From: Candidatus Caldarchaeum sp.
GTDB taxonomy: Archaea; Thermoproteota; Nitrososphaeria_A; Caldarchaeales; Caldarchaeaceae
NCBI GenBank assembly: GCA_025054795.1
Contig: JANWZU010000028.1
Coordinates: 1 to 16,545 of the forward strand
DNA length: 16,545 bases
Direction: 5' to 3'
Part shown: positions 1 to 6,990 of the stretch, piece by piece
How positions within the stretch are numbered: the stretch's first letter is position 1
How the letters are laid out: the number at the start of each line of letters is the position of its first letter
The notes under the pieces: model-generated
What the model was told of the DNA's origin: nothing
The model's input: the letters and a program-made list of their open reading frames with translations, nothing else
The model's database searches: none
Position numbers and translations under genes: made by a program

Positions 1-342
1 CTTTTCCAGTCCAATCTTCTCTATGTCTCTTTTGCTAGTTATTCCAAGCCTTTTCTCCACCTCTATCTCGGTCGGAAGGCCTTGACAGTCCCATCCAGCT
101 CTGCGCCAGACGTTGAACCCTTTCATGGTCTTGTATCTTAGGACGATGTCTTTGTAGACCCTGCCTCTTGTATGGCCTATGTGCATGTATCCGTTTACAG
201 TGGGAGGGCCTTCGAGAAACGAGAACAGGGGGCCTTCACTGTTGTGCGTCTGAATCTTTTTCATGATGTCGAGCTTTTTCCACTTCTCCATGACCGCCTG
301 CTCCACGGTTTTCGGCTCGTACCTCTTAGCCAACTCCTTCAT
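1..342 (-). CDS. ileS: Isoleucyl-tRNA synthetase, N-terminal part (cut by window edge)
   Basis: This class I aminoacyl-tRNA synthetase charges tRNA-Ile in the cytoplasm. Only the first 114 codons are present; the rest lies left of base 1. The reading frame opens with MKELAKRYEPKTVEQAV and contains the ATP-binding HIGH motif exactly (residues 54-57) in the setting EGPPTVNGYMHIGHTRGR. It then has GWDCQGLPTEIEVEK, the CP-core entry typical of archaeal IleRS (bacterial enzymes usually have GWDTHGLP). ValRS and LeuRS are less likely because of that GWDCQGLP/EVEK combination. The ATG at 342-340 is preceded by AGGA about 4 nt away and by a TTTAAA box about 37 nt upstream, giving a short leader. It is divergent from the molybdopterin-domain gene. 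The family assignment is firm; the discrimination from ValRS is strong but rests on this fragment. Confidence 0.93.
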   Translation of the reverse strand, partial: MKELAKRYEPKTVEQAVMEKWKKLDIMKKIQTHNSEGPLFSFLEGPPTVNGYMHIGHTRGRVYKDIVLRYKTMKGFNVWRRAGWDCQGLPTEIEVEKRLGITSKRDIEKIGLEK

Positions 343-376
343 TCGTTCCTGAAAAAACAGGGGTGCTTTTGCTCTC

Positions 377-382
377 TTTAAA
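377..382. promoter_or_regulatory. Palindromic TATA box shared by ileS and the molybdopterin gene
   Basis: TTTAAA is self-complementary, so it reads as a TATA element in both directions. It lies about 37 nt from the ileS ATG (predicted leader about 10 nt) and about 60 nt from the forward ATG at 440 (predicted leader about 30 nt, enough to hold the Shine-Dalgarno sequence at 422-426). No better AT-rich box is visible between the two genes. Inferred from spacing only. Confidence 0.55.
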
Positions 383-421
383 TGTTTGTCAAGAAAAGTG
401 CAGAAGCATTATATCGATGTC

Positions 422-426
422 GGAGG
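422..426 (+). promoter_or_regulatory. Shine-Dalgarno GGAGG deciding the start at 440
   Basis: GGAGG lies 13 nt before ATG 440. An in-frame TTG at 386 would lie only a few bases past the TATA box, before any expected transcription start, and it has no ribosome site. ATG 440 is therefore preferred. Confidence 0.5.
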
Positions 427-439
427 GTTTTCTTTGAGC

Positions 440-973
440 ATGGTCCGTGTGCTGGACGAACTTCCCACCACCACGCCGCAGCTGTCCAAAACCCGGGAAC
501 GGCGGCTGAGGATTACGGGCTTGGTGCAGAAACAGCTCGAGCTGACTGTAGAGGATGTGAAGAAGCTCCCCTCCGAAACAGTTTCTTTTGACTTCGAGTG
601 TGTCGAAGGCTGGGTTGTCAGGGGGACGGAATGGGAGGGTGTCAAGGTAAGCACACTTCTTCATATGGCGGGCCCCGGTCCAGAAGCACGGTACGCAGTC
701 TTCAAGTCAGGTAATTACACCGAGTGTGTTCCGCTTTCTGACACGGGTGAAATGGTTGTTGCGTACCGTTATCGTGGGCAGGACATTTCACATGAGAGGG
801 GAGGGCCTCTCCGCCTCGTTTTCCCAAGTCAAAAATGCTACCAGAGCGTCAAATGGCTTGAGGAGGTTGAGCTTACGAGAGACAGGGTTGAGGGCACCGC
901 CGAGAAAGTAGCCTTGGGGAGAATTAGCCAGACTTACGGATGGGAAGCACGTCCTACCGATCTGCAGCAGTAG
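440..973 (+). CDS. Molybdopterin-domain oxidoreductase, SUOX/YedY (MsrP) type
   Basis: The 177-residue protein matches the oxidoreductase molybdopterin-binding domain of the sulfite oxidase/MsrP family, which holds a mono-pyranopterin Mo cofactor. Visible marks are the probable Mo-ligating Cys54 in FECVEGW, followed by W-x-G (residues 65-67). Next come a GGPLRLVFP strand (121-129) and the QKCYQSVKWLEEVEL segment (131-145) that normally contacts the pterin. There is no Tat signal peptide, dimerisation domain or heme domain, so it is a minimal, probably cytoplasmic member. Its substrate cannot be read from sequence. The start at ATG 440 is favoured by GGAGG upstream; an in-frame TTG at 386 would add 18 residues. 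The stop lies 4 nt from the stop of the convergent nitroreductase gene. Family confidence is high, function open. Confidence 0.85.
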   Translation: MVRVLDELPTTTPQLSKTRERRLRITGLVQKQLELTVEDVKKLPSETVSFDFECVEGWVVRGTEWEGVKVSTLLHMAGPGPEARYAVFKSGNYTECVPLSDTGEMVVAYRYRGQDISHERGGPLRLVFPSQKCYQSVKWLEEVELTRDRVEGTAEKVALGRISQTYGWEARPTDLQQ

Positions 974-977
974 CTGC

Positions 978-1487
978 TCAAAATTCGAGAGGCTGTCCCA
1001 CACGGCCTTTGTAGACGAAGGTCTCGAGAGGCTGCCTGCTCTTACGGCCCACAACTCTTCGCTTTGGGTAGCCGAAACCCACCACGCAGGCGATGTGGTA
1101 TTCGGACGGGATGGTGAACTTTTGCCTCATGGCTTTCTCGTCGTACCCCGTGTAGATTCTCGATCCTACGCCACGGTTCCAAGCAGCGAGCTGCATGTGG
1201 GTTATGACCCTGCCGGCGTCGAGAAGATGCCATGGATATTTTGGAGAGGTGAGCACGACGACTGCAAAGCTGCATCCCGAAACCCATTTCCCGCTCAAGC
1301 TTATTTCGGCAAGTGTTTTCAAGTCGTCTCGGCTGTCGACGTATATGAATCGCCAGTGCTGGCTGTTGAGGCCGCTGGGAGAGAGACGGGCTGCTTCGAA
1401 TATTTCACGAACAACGTCGCTCGGAACAGGCCTCGGGTCGTATTCCCTCAGCTCGAGCCTCGTCTTGAGGGCTTCAAAAACATCCAT
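978..1487 (-). CDS. Nitroreductase-family flavoprotein
   Basis: This 169-residue protein has the nitroreductase fold pattern: an N-terminal KTRLELREYDPRPV segment in place of the usual R-R-S-x-R phosphate-binding stretch, then ARLSPSGLNSQHWRFI (residues 33-48), the FMN-contacting A-P-S-x-x-N-x-Q-x-W motif. It also has a GVGSRIYTGYDE segment (106-117) and a C-terminal IACVVGFGYPKRR strand (132-144). Such proteins bind FMN and use NAD(P)H or F420H2 to reduce quinones, nitro compounds or other acceptors. It is short for the family (usually 170-220 residues) and should be a homodimer. It is the last gene of the minus-strand run, but it has its own TATA-like box in the 32-nt gap after the HypE-like gene, so it may be transcribed independently. 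Substrate unknown. Confidence 0.85.
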   Translation of the reverse strand: MDVFEALKTRLELREYDPRPVPSDVVREIFEAARLSPSGLNSQHWRFIYVDSRDDLKTLAEISLSGKWVSGCSFAVVVLTSPKYPWHLLDAGRVITHMQLAAWNRGVGSRIYTGYDEKAMRQKFTIPSEYHIACVVGFGYPKRRVVGRKSRQPLETFVYKGRVGQPLEF

Positions 1488-1508
1488 GCTGCTACTGCGG
1501 AGCGATAG

Positions 1509-1516
1509 TATAAAAA
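1509..1516 (-). promoter_or_regulatory. TATA box for the nitroreductase gene
   Basis: On the minus strand this reads TTTTTATA. Its centre is about 25 nt upstream of the ATG at 1487, as expected for a leaderless archaeal transcript. No Shine-Dalgarno sequence is evident before this ATG, which fits leaderless expression. Confidence 0.5.
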
Positions 1517-1519
1517 TGC

Positions 1520-2524
1520 TTACCCCGTCTCCGAGATGAATCGCCAGAGCTCGTCCTGAACCGGGCCTTTTATCCTCTCCTCGCGCCCGTTTGAGAAGAG
1601 CAGCATACCCCGCTTTCTCTCAACTATTTTTCCTATCACTCTGGCTTCGGTTTTCTCGAGAGTTTTTCTGCTCAGCCTCGGCGACGTGGCTAAGAGGGTT
1701 CCGGAGCTTATCAGCCTAAGCGGGTCTAGCTTAAGCGCATCGCAGGTTTTGGCTACAACCGGGTCTATCAAAACCTTCGATTTGTCGACGTAGAAACCCA
1801 CTTTGGATGCCTGCGCCAGCTCGTACAACCCTCCTATCAAGCCTCCCTCCGTGGGGTCGTGCATCGCCGAAACTCCCGCTGATGCGAAGGCAAGCGCCTC
1901 CTCGACGACGCTGGTTCTCCGAATCATTCGCCTAGCTCGGCTGATGATGTTCATCGCTAAACCTTTCTTCTTCAAAACGTTCGGATAGTCCGAGGCTATG
2001 ATAGCTGTGCCCTCCAGACCAGCTGACTTCACCATTATGATGTGGTCTCCGGGCCTAGCTCCGTGGCTTGTGACCAGCTTTCCGGCGACGAGCCTCCCTA
2101 TCATGTGTCCCACCACTGTTGGCTCCGAAACATACGGAGCTACTTCGGAATGGCCTGTGACTATTGCGACTCTCAGCTGCCTGCATGCCGAGTGTATCTG
2201 CCTTGTTATTTGTGAAAGGTCTCGAGGACGGCTTCCTTTGGGCAGGATTATTGTTGAGGAGAACCATTCGGGGCTCGCACCAGACACAGCTACGTCGTTG
2301 GCTGAGGCATGGACCGAAAGCCAGCCGATGAAGTTTTTAGACCCTGTTATGGGGTCGGTGGAAAGCACGTAAACGTTCTTTGAAGCCCTAACTGCTCCAG
2401 CGTCCTCTCCGAACCCTGGCCAGAGAACAACGTCGCCACGAGGGTATCCTCGATATCTTAGAACATGGTTTTTCAAAACGTTCTCGGGAAGCTTTCCAAC
2501 AGGCAGCTGTTCCTTGAAAACCAT
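1520..2524 (-). CDS. AIR synthase-related (HypE/PurM/SelD-like) ATP-binding protein
   Basis: The 334-residue protein has the two-domain architecture of the PurM/HypE/ThiL/SelD superfamily. N-terminal marks are GFGEDAGAV (residues 37-45), the phosphate/Mg2+ site, and SANDVAVSGASPEWFSSTIILP (about 74-95), the dimer-forming strand-helix. Next come GHSEV (124-128) and the C-terminal glycine-rich HDPTEGGLIGGLYE (222-235) and SSGTLLAT (273-280). It looks closest to HypE, which dehydrates a thiocarboxamide on its C-terminal cysteine. The chain here ends in ISETG with no PRIC-type terminal cysteine, so it cannot act as canonical HypE. No hydrogenase or other hyp gene is visible. It starts 4 nt after the MobA-like gene, so the two are probably co-translated. 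The superfamily is certain; the substrate is unknown. Confidence 0.85.
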   Translation of the reverse strand: MVFKEQLPVGKLPENVLKNHVLRYRGYPRGDVVLWPGFGEDAGAVRASKNVYVLSTDPITGSKNFIGWLSVHASANDVAVSGASPEWFSSTIILPKGSRPRDLSQITRQIHSACRQLRVAIVTGHSEVAPYVSEPTVVGHMIGRLVAGKLVTSHGARPGDHIIMVKSAGLEGTAIIASDYPNVLKKKGLAMNIISRARRMIRRTSVVEEALAFASAGVSAMHDPTEGGLIGGLYELAQASKVGFYVDKSKVLIDPVVAKTCDALKLDPLRLISSGTLLATSPRLSRKTLEKTEARVIGKIVERKRGMLLFSNGREERIKGPVQDELWRFISETG

Positions 2525-2528
2525 TGTT

Positions 2529-3134
2529 TCAGCCTTCGAGCGCTTGAAGTATTTGACCGGCCTTACGTGCGTCGGAGGCGTTTTGAACCTTTGTGAGGAA
2601 CCTGAGCCTCTCGTCGAACACCTTGAAGCTCTGGGCGGAGATGTAGAGGATGTTGTTGACGTGCTTGACCAAGTCGTTTATTCCGAGGCTTGGGTTTTCT
2701 TTCATAGCTTTCAGGAACGGAGCTACTCTGTAGGATGCTGGAATGAATTCAGGCTTGTCGATGGAGGGTCTCGGTATTCCTGCCGAGAACTTCGTTATGA
2801 TGTTTCGCAGGAATGTCGTCACGTCTTTGTTGATGAAGGGGGTGTCGCACGGCAGGGCCAGCACTCCGTCAGCTTCGGCCTTCTCAAAAACCGGTTGAAG
2901 CTGGAACCGCATGTCTAGGCTTTCGTCCAAGGCCTCCTCGAGCTCGGCGCTGTATTCCTCAGCCATAACCCTGTAGTCCTCCATGCTCTCAGGGTGAGAA
3001 AGGATGAGTATCTCTTTAACGTCGTCTGGAACCGAGTCTAGAACGTACTCTATCATCGGCCTGTTGTTTATTCTCAGCAGGCCTCTTCTCCCCGACGGCC
3101 CTATGTTTGCGAAGACTGCTGCGACATACTCCAT
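2529..3134 (-). CDS. MobA-like NTP transferase with degenerate nucleotide loop
   Basis: This 201-residue protein resembles the MobA/CobY nucleotidyltransferase family, which transfers GMP or CMP to molybdopterin or to adenosylcobinamide phosphate. It opens with a short strand (MEYVAAVFANIG) where the family has LAGGxSxRMG. Here the loop is NIGPSGRRG (residues 10-18), lacking the double glycine but keeping basic residues, and is followed by the usual LLRINNRPMIEYVL. The metal-binding strand is ALPCDTPFIN (93-102), with Asp97 matching the family's CDxPF. The C-terminal TKVQNASDARKA matches the usual N-x-x-D-x end of the fold. Its stop is 4 nt from the start of the HypE-like gene, and its start is 2 nt after the etfA stop. 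The loop change makes the exact activity uncertain. A GTP:adenosylcobinamide-phosphate role is an alternative. Confidence 0.78.
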   Translation of the reverse strand: MEYVAAVFANIGPSGRRGLLRINNRPMIEYVLDSVPDDVKEILILSHPESMEDYRVMAEEYSAELEEALDESLDMRFQLQPVFEKAEADGVLALPCDTPFINKDVTTFLRNIITKFSAGIPRPSIDKPEFIPASYRVAPFLKAMKENPSLGINDLVKHVNNILYISAQSFKVFDERLRFLTKVQNASDARKAGQILQALEG

Positions 3135-3136
3135 GT

Positions 3137-4081
3137 CTAGCTTCCCAGCTTTTCCTTAAGCCTTGTGATGGCCAAGGGCAGGATTTTGTAGACGTCGCCT
3201 ACGAAGAAGTAGTCTGACTCTGCTGCGATGGGTGCGTTCGGGTCTGTGTTGACGGAGACGACTGTTCTCGAGTCTCTCATCCCGACCAGGTGCTGAACTT
3301 GACCCGATATCCCGAGAGCGATGTATAGCTTTGGCCTAACTCTTTTCCCTGATAGGCCTATGTGTCGTTCTTCGCTGAGCCATTTCAGGTCTCCTGAGAT
3401 TGGCCTGCTGCATCCTATCTCGGCGTTTATCAGACGGGCCAGCTCCTCGGCCATAGATAGGTCTTCCTTCTTCTTGAAACCTCGGCCTACTGCGACAATT
3501 GCCTCGGCTTTTTCAAGCTCGACGTGCGCCGACTCCGGCTTGATTAGCTCCACAAACTCGATGACTGGACCTGACGAAGAAACGTTAAACTTCTCAACAT
3601 CTGGCTTCTGCCCTCCGACACCTACTTCAGCCGAAGCCTTAAGCGAAACCACGAACGGCGAATGCTTAAGCAATACCTTCGAGGTGTAGCCTCCGCCTAG
3701 GACAAGCCGCTTGGCGACGAAGCCTTCAGAAGTCTTCTCGACTGAGACGCATTCCGAGGCGTATGGAGCCTTTAGGCGTTGAGCTGCTCTGGCAGCAACT
3801 TCGTTGCCTGTTTTTGACGCCCAGACGGCGAGGATCTCGGCTTCTGTTTTGGCCACGAGCTCGGAGAGGGCTGCTGACGCCGACGGCTCGCCCGCTGCCC
3901 AAGCAGACTGGGGAAGCATCCAGACCTTAACGACCCCAGCACCGCCCAGCAAGCCTAACTCATCCTGTGAGGGTTCGCTGAACGAGGCCGCTGAAACTTC
4001 CACCCCGGGTAGAACACTCTTCAGGTAGGCCGCTACCCCGGCTGCCTGCATGGCCTTCTCCGAGAAAACCAAGGCCTTCAT
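3137..4081 (-). CDS. etfA: Electron transfer flavoprotein alpha subunit
   Basis: EtfA binds the FAD that shuttles electrons from acyl-CoA or other flavin dehydrogenases to a membrane quinone reductase. The 314-residue chain has the N-terminal Rossmann-like domain and the C-terminal FAD domain. The diagnostic stretch LYIALGISGQVQHLVGM (residues 252-268) fits the EtfA signature, and SVNTDPNAPIAAESDY (276-291) follows as expected. AVGRGF (197-202) provides the FAD-contacting arginine. The acidic/glycine run GLLGGAG near residues 43-49 belongs to the EtfB-facing domain. Its ATG overlaps the etfB stop codon by 4 nt (ATGA), showing translational coupling, and the next gene follows within 2 nt. Whether this ETF is classical or electron-bifurcating is not decided by what I can see. 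Confidence 0.96.
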   Translation of the reverse strand: MKALVFSEKAMQAAGVAAYLKSVLPGVEVSAASFSEPSQDELGLLGGAGVVKVWMLPQSAWAAGEPSASAALSELVAKTEAEILAVWASKTGNEVAARAAQRLKAPYASECVSVEKTSEGFVAKRLVLGGGYTSKVLLKHSPFVVSLKASAEVGVGGQKPDVEKFNVSSSGPVIEFVELIKPESAHVELEKAEAIVAVGRGFKKKEDLSMAEELARLINAEIGCSRPISGDLKWLSEERHIGLSGKRVRPKLYIALGISGQVQHLVGMRDSRTVVSVNTDPNAPIAAESDYFFVGDVYKILPLAITRLKEKLGS

Positions 4082-4863
4082 CTCTTCCCCCCTCCTTGGG
4101 CTAAGATTGTCTCGACAAGCTTGTCAGCCAGCTCCTCCGGCTTGCCCTCATAAACCTGCCTCCGTCTCTCGGTCTTCAACGCCTTCACCTCGATTACCTC
4201 AGCCAGAGGCGTGAGAATCTCATCGGTCAGCTCGAGCTCCGCACGCCTCACCTCGTTTAGCGGCTTCTTCTGAGCAGCTCTTATCATCAGAAGGCTAGGG
4301 AGCCTTGGCGTGTTGATCTCAAGACCAACTGTCACTACGGCGGGAGTTTTGCACGAAACCACCCTAACCCCTTCTTCAACCGACTTCCAAGCTTTCACCC
4401 GGTCTCCCAGCCACTCCAACTTGTTGACGTAAGAGACGTGGGGGACGTTGAACAACTCGGCTAGACGGGGCCCGGTTTGGTAGGCGTTCTCGTCGAGCGA
4501 CGCCTCCCCGCACAGAATCAAGTCCCATCCTCCGGCCTTCTTCTCTATGAGTTTCGACAGCACGGCGGCTGAGACATAGCCGTCAGCCCTAGCCATGACA
4601 GGGTCTGAGAAGACATAAGCCTCGTCAGCCCCCATGGCCAAACACTCCCTGACAAGCAGCGGCTTTACATCCGGCCCTGCAGAAACGACAACCACCTTTC
4701 CTCCGTGCTTCTCCTTAATCCTTATGGCTTCCTCCAAGGCGTTGAGGTCGAAGTCGCTGTTCTTGAACTGGGCCTGCGAAGTCAGAGGAGCCTGAGTCTC
4801 GGGATGAGGCTTGAGCTGGTATACGTCGACCGTCTGCTTGACACAGACAACCATGTTGGGCAT
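4078..4863 (-). CDS. etfB: Electron transfer flavoprotein beta subunit
   Basis: This is the partner of EtfA, and it binds AMP (classical) or a second FAD (bifurcating type). From ATG 4863 the protein begins MPNMVVCVKQTVD, matching the usual EtfB start of a V-C-V-K-Q strand. Further marks are FDLNALEEAIRIKEKHGGKVVVVSAG in its first domain, ECLAMGADEAYVFSD, LILCGEASLDENAYQTGPRLAELF, and the family stretch EEGVRVVSCKTPAVVTVGLEINTPR. An in-frame TTG at 4884 would extend it by seven residues, but ATG 4863 has GAGG about 10 nt upstream and better fits family length (261 residues). ATG 4854 (MVVCVKQ) is also possible. The stop overlaps the etfA start by 4 nt. The gene follows the membrane oxidoreductase after a 64-nt gap that carries a TATA-like box. 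Confidence 0.95.
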   Translation of the reverse strand: MPNMVVCVKQTVDVYQLKPHPETQAPLTSQAQFKNSDFDLNALEEAIRIKEKHGGKVVVVSAGPDVKPLLVRECLAMGADEAYVFSDPVMARADGYVSAAVLSKLIEKKAGGWDLILCGEASLDENAYQTGPRLAELFNVPHVSYVNKLEWLGDRVKAWKSVEEGVRVVSCKTPAVVTVGLEINTPRLPSLLMIRAAQKKPLNEVRRAELELTDEILTPLAEVIEVKALKTERRRQVYEGKPEELADKLVETILAQGGGKR

Positions 4864-4896
4864 GCAGCACGCCTCAACGGCCAAAGGTAGCGGCGA

Positions 4897-4904
4897 CTAA
4901 AATA
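4897..4904 (-). promoter_or_regulatory. TATA-like box before etfB
   Basis: On the minus strand this reads TATTTTAG. It is centred about 37 nt upstream of ATG 4863, within the 64-nt gap after the membrane oxidoreductase stop. It would allow etfBA and the genes behind it to be transcribed separately from the upstream gene. Assigned by spacing and composition only. Confidence 0.4.
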
Positions 4905-4927
4905 CTGTAGCCAGCGGTCTGTCGAAC

Positions 4928-6937
4928 TCAAATCGATTCGGCGACTATTTCAGCGATGTCCTTCAGCCTAATCCTCTCCTCCGCGCCCATCACCCTAACA
5001 GCATCGCCGAACATCTGCATGCAGTAGGGGCACTCGACAGCCAAAACAGAAGCACCTGTGTTCAGGGCTTCACGAAGCCTTATCAGGCTCTCTCTGTCGC
5101 TCCGCCTAACCTCGTACCAGTAAGTGCTTCCGCCTGCACCGCAGCAGAAGCTCTTCAACCCCCTTCTGCTGAGCTCGACAAAGTTTTCACCTCCCGCAGC
5201 CTGTCTCAAGATTTGACGAGGCTCTTCGAAAACTCCGTTGACCCTTCCGATGTAGCATGAGTCGTGGAGCGTAAGCTTAAGTGCCAACGGCTTGACCAGC
5301 TTAAGCCTGTTTGTCTTCAAAAGCTCCCCGATAACCTGAGTATGATGGAAGACCTCCAGCTTAAGCCCAAAGTCTGGATACTCGTTCCTGAAGGTGTTGA
5401 AGCAGTGGGGGCAGTGGACTATGACCTTCCTAGCCTTCACTTTCTTCAAAAGCTCTACGTTTGAAAGAGCCATTTCCTGAAAACGTCCCTCCTCACCTAT
5501 GCGGCGTGCCGGGTCTCCAGTGCACGACTCCTCCATCCCTAGCACAGCGAAGCTCACCTGAGCCTTGAGCAGTATCTTCGCCATGCTTTTGACTATTTCA
5601 CGGCTTCTTGCGTCGTAGAAGGAGGCGCAGCCTATCCAGTAGACGTACTCGGCGTCAGGGTTCTCCTGAACGGTTTTGACGCCTATCGACGCTAGCTCGG
5701 CCAGCAGCGTCTCCTTCTCCGACGAATCCAGACCGTAGGGGTTTCCGTACCTAGCTAAGTTGGTCAGCATGGCTGTCTTCCTCTTGTCAAGCCTGCCTTC
5801 GAGCGTCAGAGACCTCCTCATCTCGAGGATGTAGTCCATCGGCCTGATCAAAACGGGGCAGGCCTCTATGCAGGCGTTGCAGGTTGTGCAGGCCCAAACC
5901 TCCTCCTCATCGATCACGCCCGATGCAAAGACGTCGGTCTCCAAACCACCTTCAGACCATATCAGGCCCTTGAGCTTCTGGACAACGTTCCTAGGAGACA
6001 AAGGGGTTCCGGCGGCGAAGGCTGGGCATGCGGCTTCACATCGTCCGCAGTCTGTGCAGGCCTCCAGCCCTAGGCGTTGCATCCAGCTGAGCTCTTTCAT
6101 AGACTTGAACCCCAGCTTGATTTCGCCCGACGGGTCCAGCTCATCAAGCTTGAAAGGTGTGTGCATCTTTCCAAGCGGGTCTTGTTTTGGTGCGTTCAAG
6201 GCTATGTGAAGGAGTGTTGAGAACATGTGGCCCAGCGAGGAGTATGGGATTAACGCAACCATGGCGAAGGCGACGACTGCGTGGCTCCACCAGAATCCTC
6301 TGTAGACGGCGATGAGGGCTTCCTCTGAAGCGGCGGCGGAGAAGAATGATGACAAAGCCTTCCCGACAAAGCTCCATCCTCCCCACGGACGTGGTTCGAC
6401 AGCAAGCCTAACACCCTCCAACACATAGCCAGAAACCCCTATGAAAAGAAGCCCCGCCAGAACCATAACGTACTCTGATCTAGGCCTCAGCCTGCTCTCG
6501 TGGGCAACCATCCTTCGGTAAAGAAGAATTCCGAGGCCGGCAAGGAGCGCCAAGCCCATAAAGTCTAAGGAGGCTTCGTAGAAGAGGTAGAAATCACCCC
6601 TCAGAATCCTGATCTCAAAAAACCTTAGGATGTCGTGGTCTAGGAAGACAAGCGTGGTGCCTATGAACAAAGCTATAATCCCCGAGTATATCAAGAGATG
6701 CATCAAGCCTGCAAGCCGTTCGGAAACAACCTTACGCTGCAGAAGTCCAAACTTAACCAAATACCCGACACCAGCAAATAGACCCTTGAACACCTCACCG
6801 GTGTTCACAACTCCCAACCTCCTGACGCGGTAGAAGACACCGTAAACAAACAAAGCTGCGAATGGGGCAAGAACCAAGTACATCATGATGTCGGTGCCGG
6901 GCGGCATCATTCCGTAAGTTTCACGAACTGGCTCCAA
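4928..6937 (-). CDS. ETF:menaquinone oxidoreductase-type membrane FeS/CCG protein (DUF224)
   Basis: This fused membrane iron-sulfur protein probably passes electrons from EtfAB to the quinone pool. Numbering is from TTG 6937 (669 residues). An N-terminal NarI-like cytochrome b domain has about five helices (roughly 17-37, 78-99, 118-139, 157-175, 215-240), with His80, His219 and His237 as candidate heme ligands. A ferredoxin-like domain has two [4Fe-4S] motifs: CTDCGRCEAACP (294-305) and CTTCNACIEACP (350-361). Two HdrB/HdrD-type CCG domains follow. The first has Cys437, Cys472 (SCTGDPARR) and CPHC (509-512). The second has Cys561, CCGAGG (598-603) and CPYC (636-639). The same architecture next to etfAB is known from the EMO enzymes of syntrophic bacteria. 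An in-frame GTG at 7000 would add 21 residues and ATG 6913 would remove 8. TTG 6937 is chosen for its strong Shine-Dalgarno. Confidence 0.88.
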   Translation of the reverse strand: MEPVRETYGMMPPGTDIMMYLVLAPFAALFVYGVFYRVRRLGVVNTGEVFKGLFAGVGYLVKFGLLQRKVVSERLAGLMHLLIYSGIIALFIGTTLVFLDHDILRFFEIRILRGDFYLFYEASLDFMGLALLAGLGILLYRRMVAHESRLRPRSEYVMVLAGLLFIGVSGYVLEGVRLAVEPRPWGGWSFVGKALSSFFSAAASEEALIAVYRGFWWSHAVVAFAMVALIPYSSLGHMFSTLLHIALNAPKQDPLGKMHTPFKLDELDPSGEIKLGFKSMKELSWMQRLGLEACTDCGRCEAACPAFAAGTPLSPRNVVQKLKGLIWSEGGLETDVFASGVIDEEEVWACTTCNACIEACPVLIRPMDYILEMRRSLTLEGRLDKRKTAMLTNLARYGNPYGLDSSEKETLLAELASIGVKTVQENPDAEYVYWIGCASFYDARSREIVKSMAKILLKAQVSFAVLGMEESCTGDPARRIGEEGRFQEMALSNVELLKKVKARKVIVHCPHCFNTFRNEYPDFGLKLEVFHHTQVIGELLKTNRLKLVKPLALKLTLHDSCYIGRVNGVFEEPRQILRQAAGGENFVELSRRGLKSFCCGAGGSTYWYEVRRSDRESLIRLREALNTGASVLAVECPYCMQMFGDAVRVMGAEERIRLKDIAEIVAESI

Positions 6938-6944
6938 GCCCTTT

Positions 6945-6951
6945 GCCTCCC
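6945..6951 (-). promoter_or_regulatory. Shine-Dalgarno selecting TTG 6937
   Basis: GGGAGGC on the minus strand ends 7 nt before a TTG codon at 6937-6935. This is the strongest ribosome-binding sequence near the start of the membrane oxidoreductase. The alternative GTG at 7000 lies upstream of the only plausible TATA box. Confidence 0.5.
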
Positions 6952-6977
6952 TAGAGATATTGTGATTCACCGGTTTT

Positions 6978-6990
6978 GATTTATGTTTAT
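6978..6990. promoter_or_regulatory. Overlapping divergent promoters, malic enzyme / membrane oxidoreductase
   Basis: One AT-rich stretch serves both directions. Forward, GTTTAT (6985-6990) is centred 27-28 nt before ATG 7015, so malic enzyme is probably leaderless. Reverse, CATAAATC (6985-6978) would start a transcript near 6955, just before the Shine-Dalgarno at 6951-6945. The two boxes overlap by one base or adjoin, so initiation in one direction should hinder the other. Confidence 0.5.

Noticed and set aside
343..439. Possible tRNA or small RNA between ileS and the molybdopterin gene
   Set aside because: No cloverleaf or T-loop sequence; the stretch is explained by the promoter and leader regions.
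1095..1508. 137-residue plus-strand open frame
   Set aside because: It is the antisense shadow of the nitroreductase gene, whose FMN motifs are clear.
1520..2524. Calling this gene hypE or selD
   Set aside because: No C-terminal cysteine for HypE, no Cys/Sec-Lys loop as in SelD, and no hydrogenase or selenium genes in view; only the superfamily is supported.
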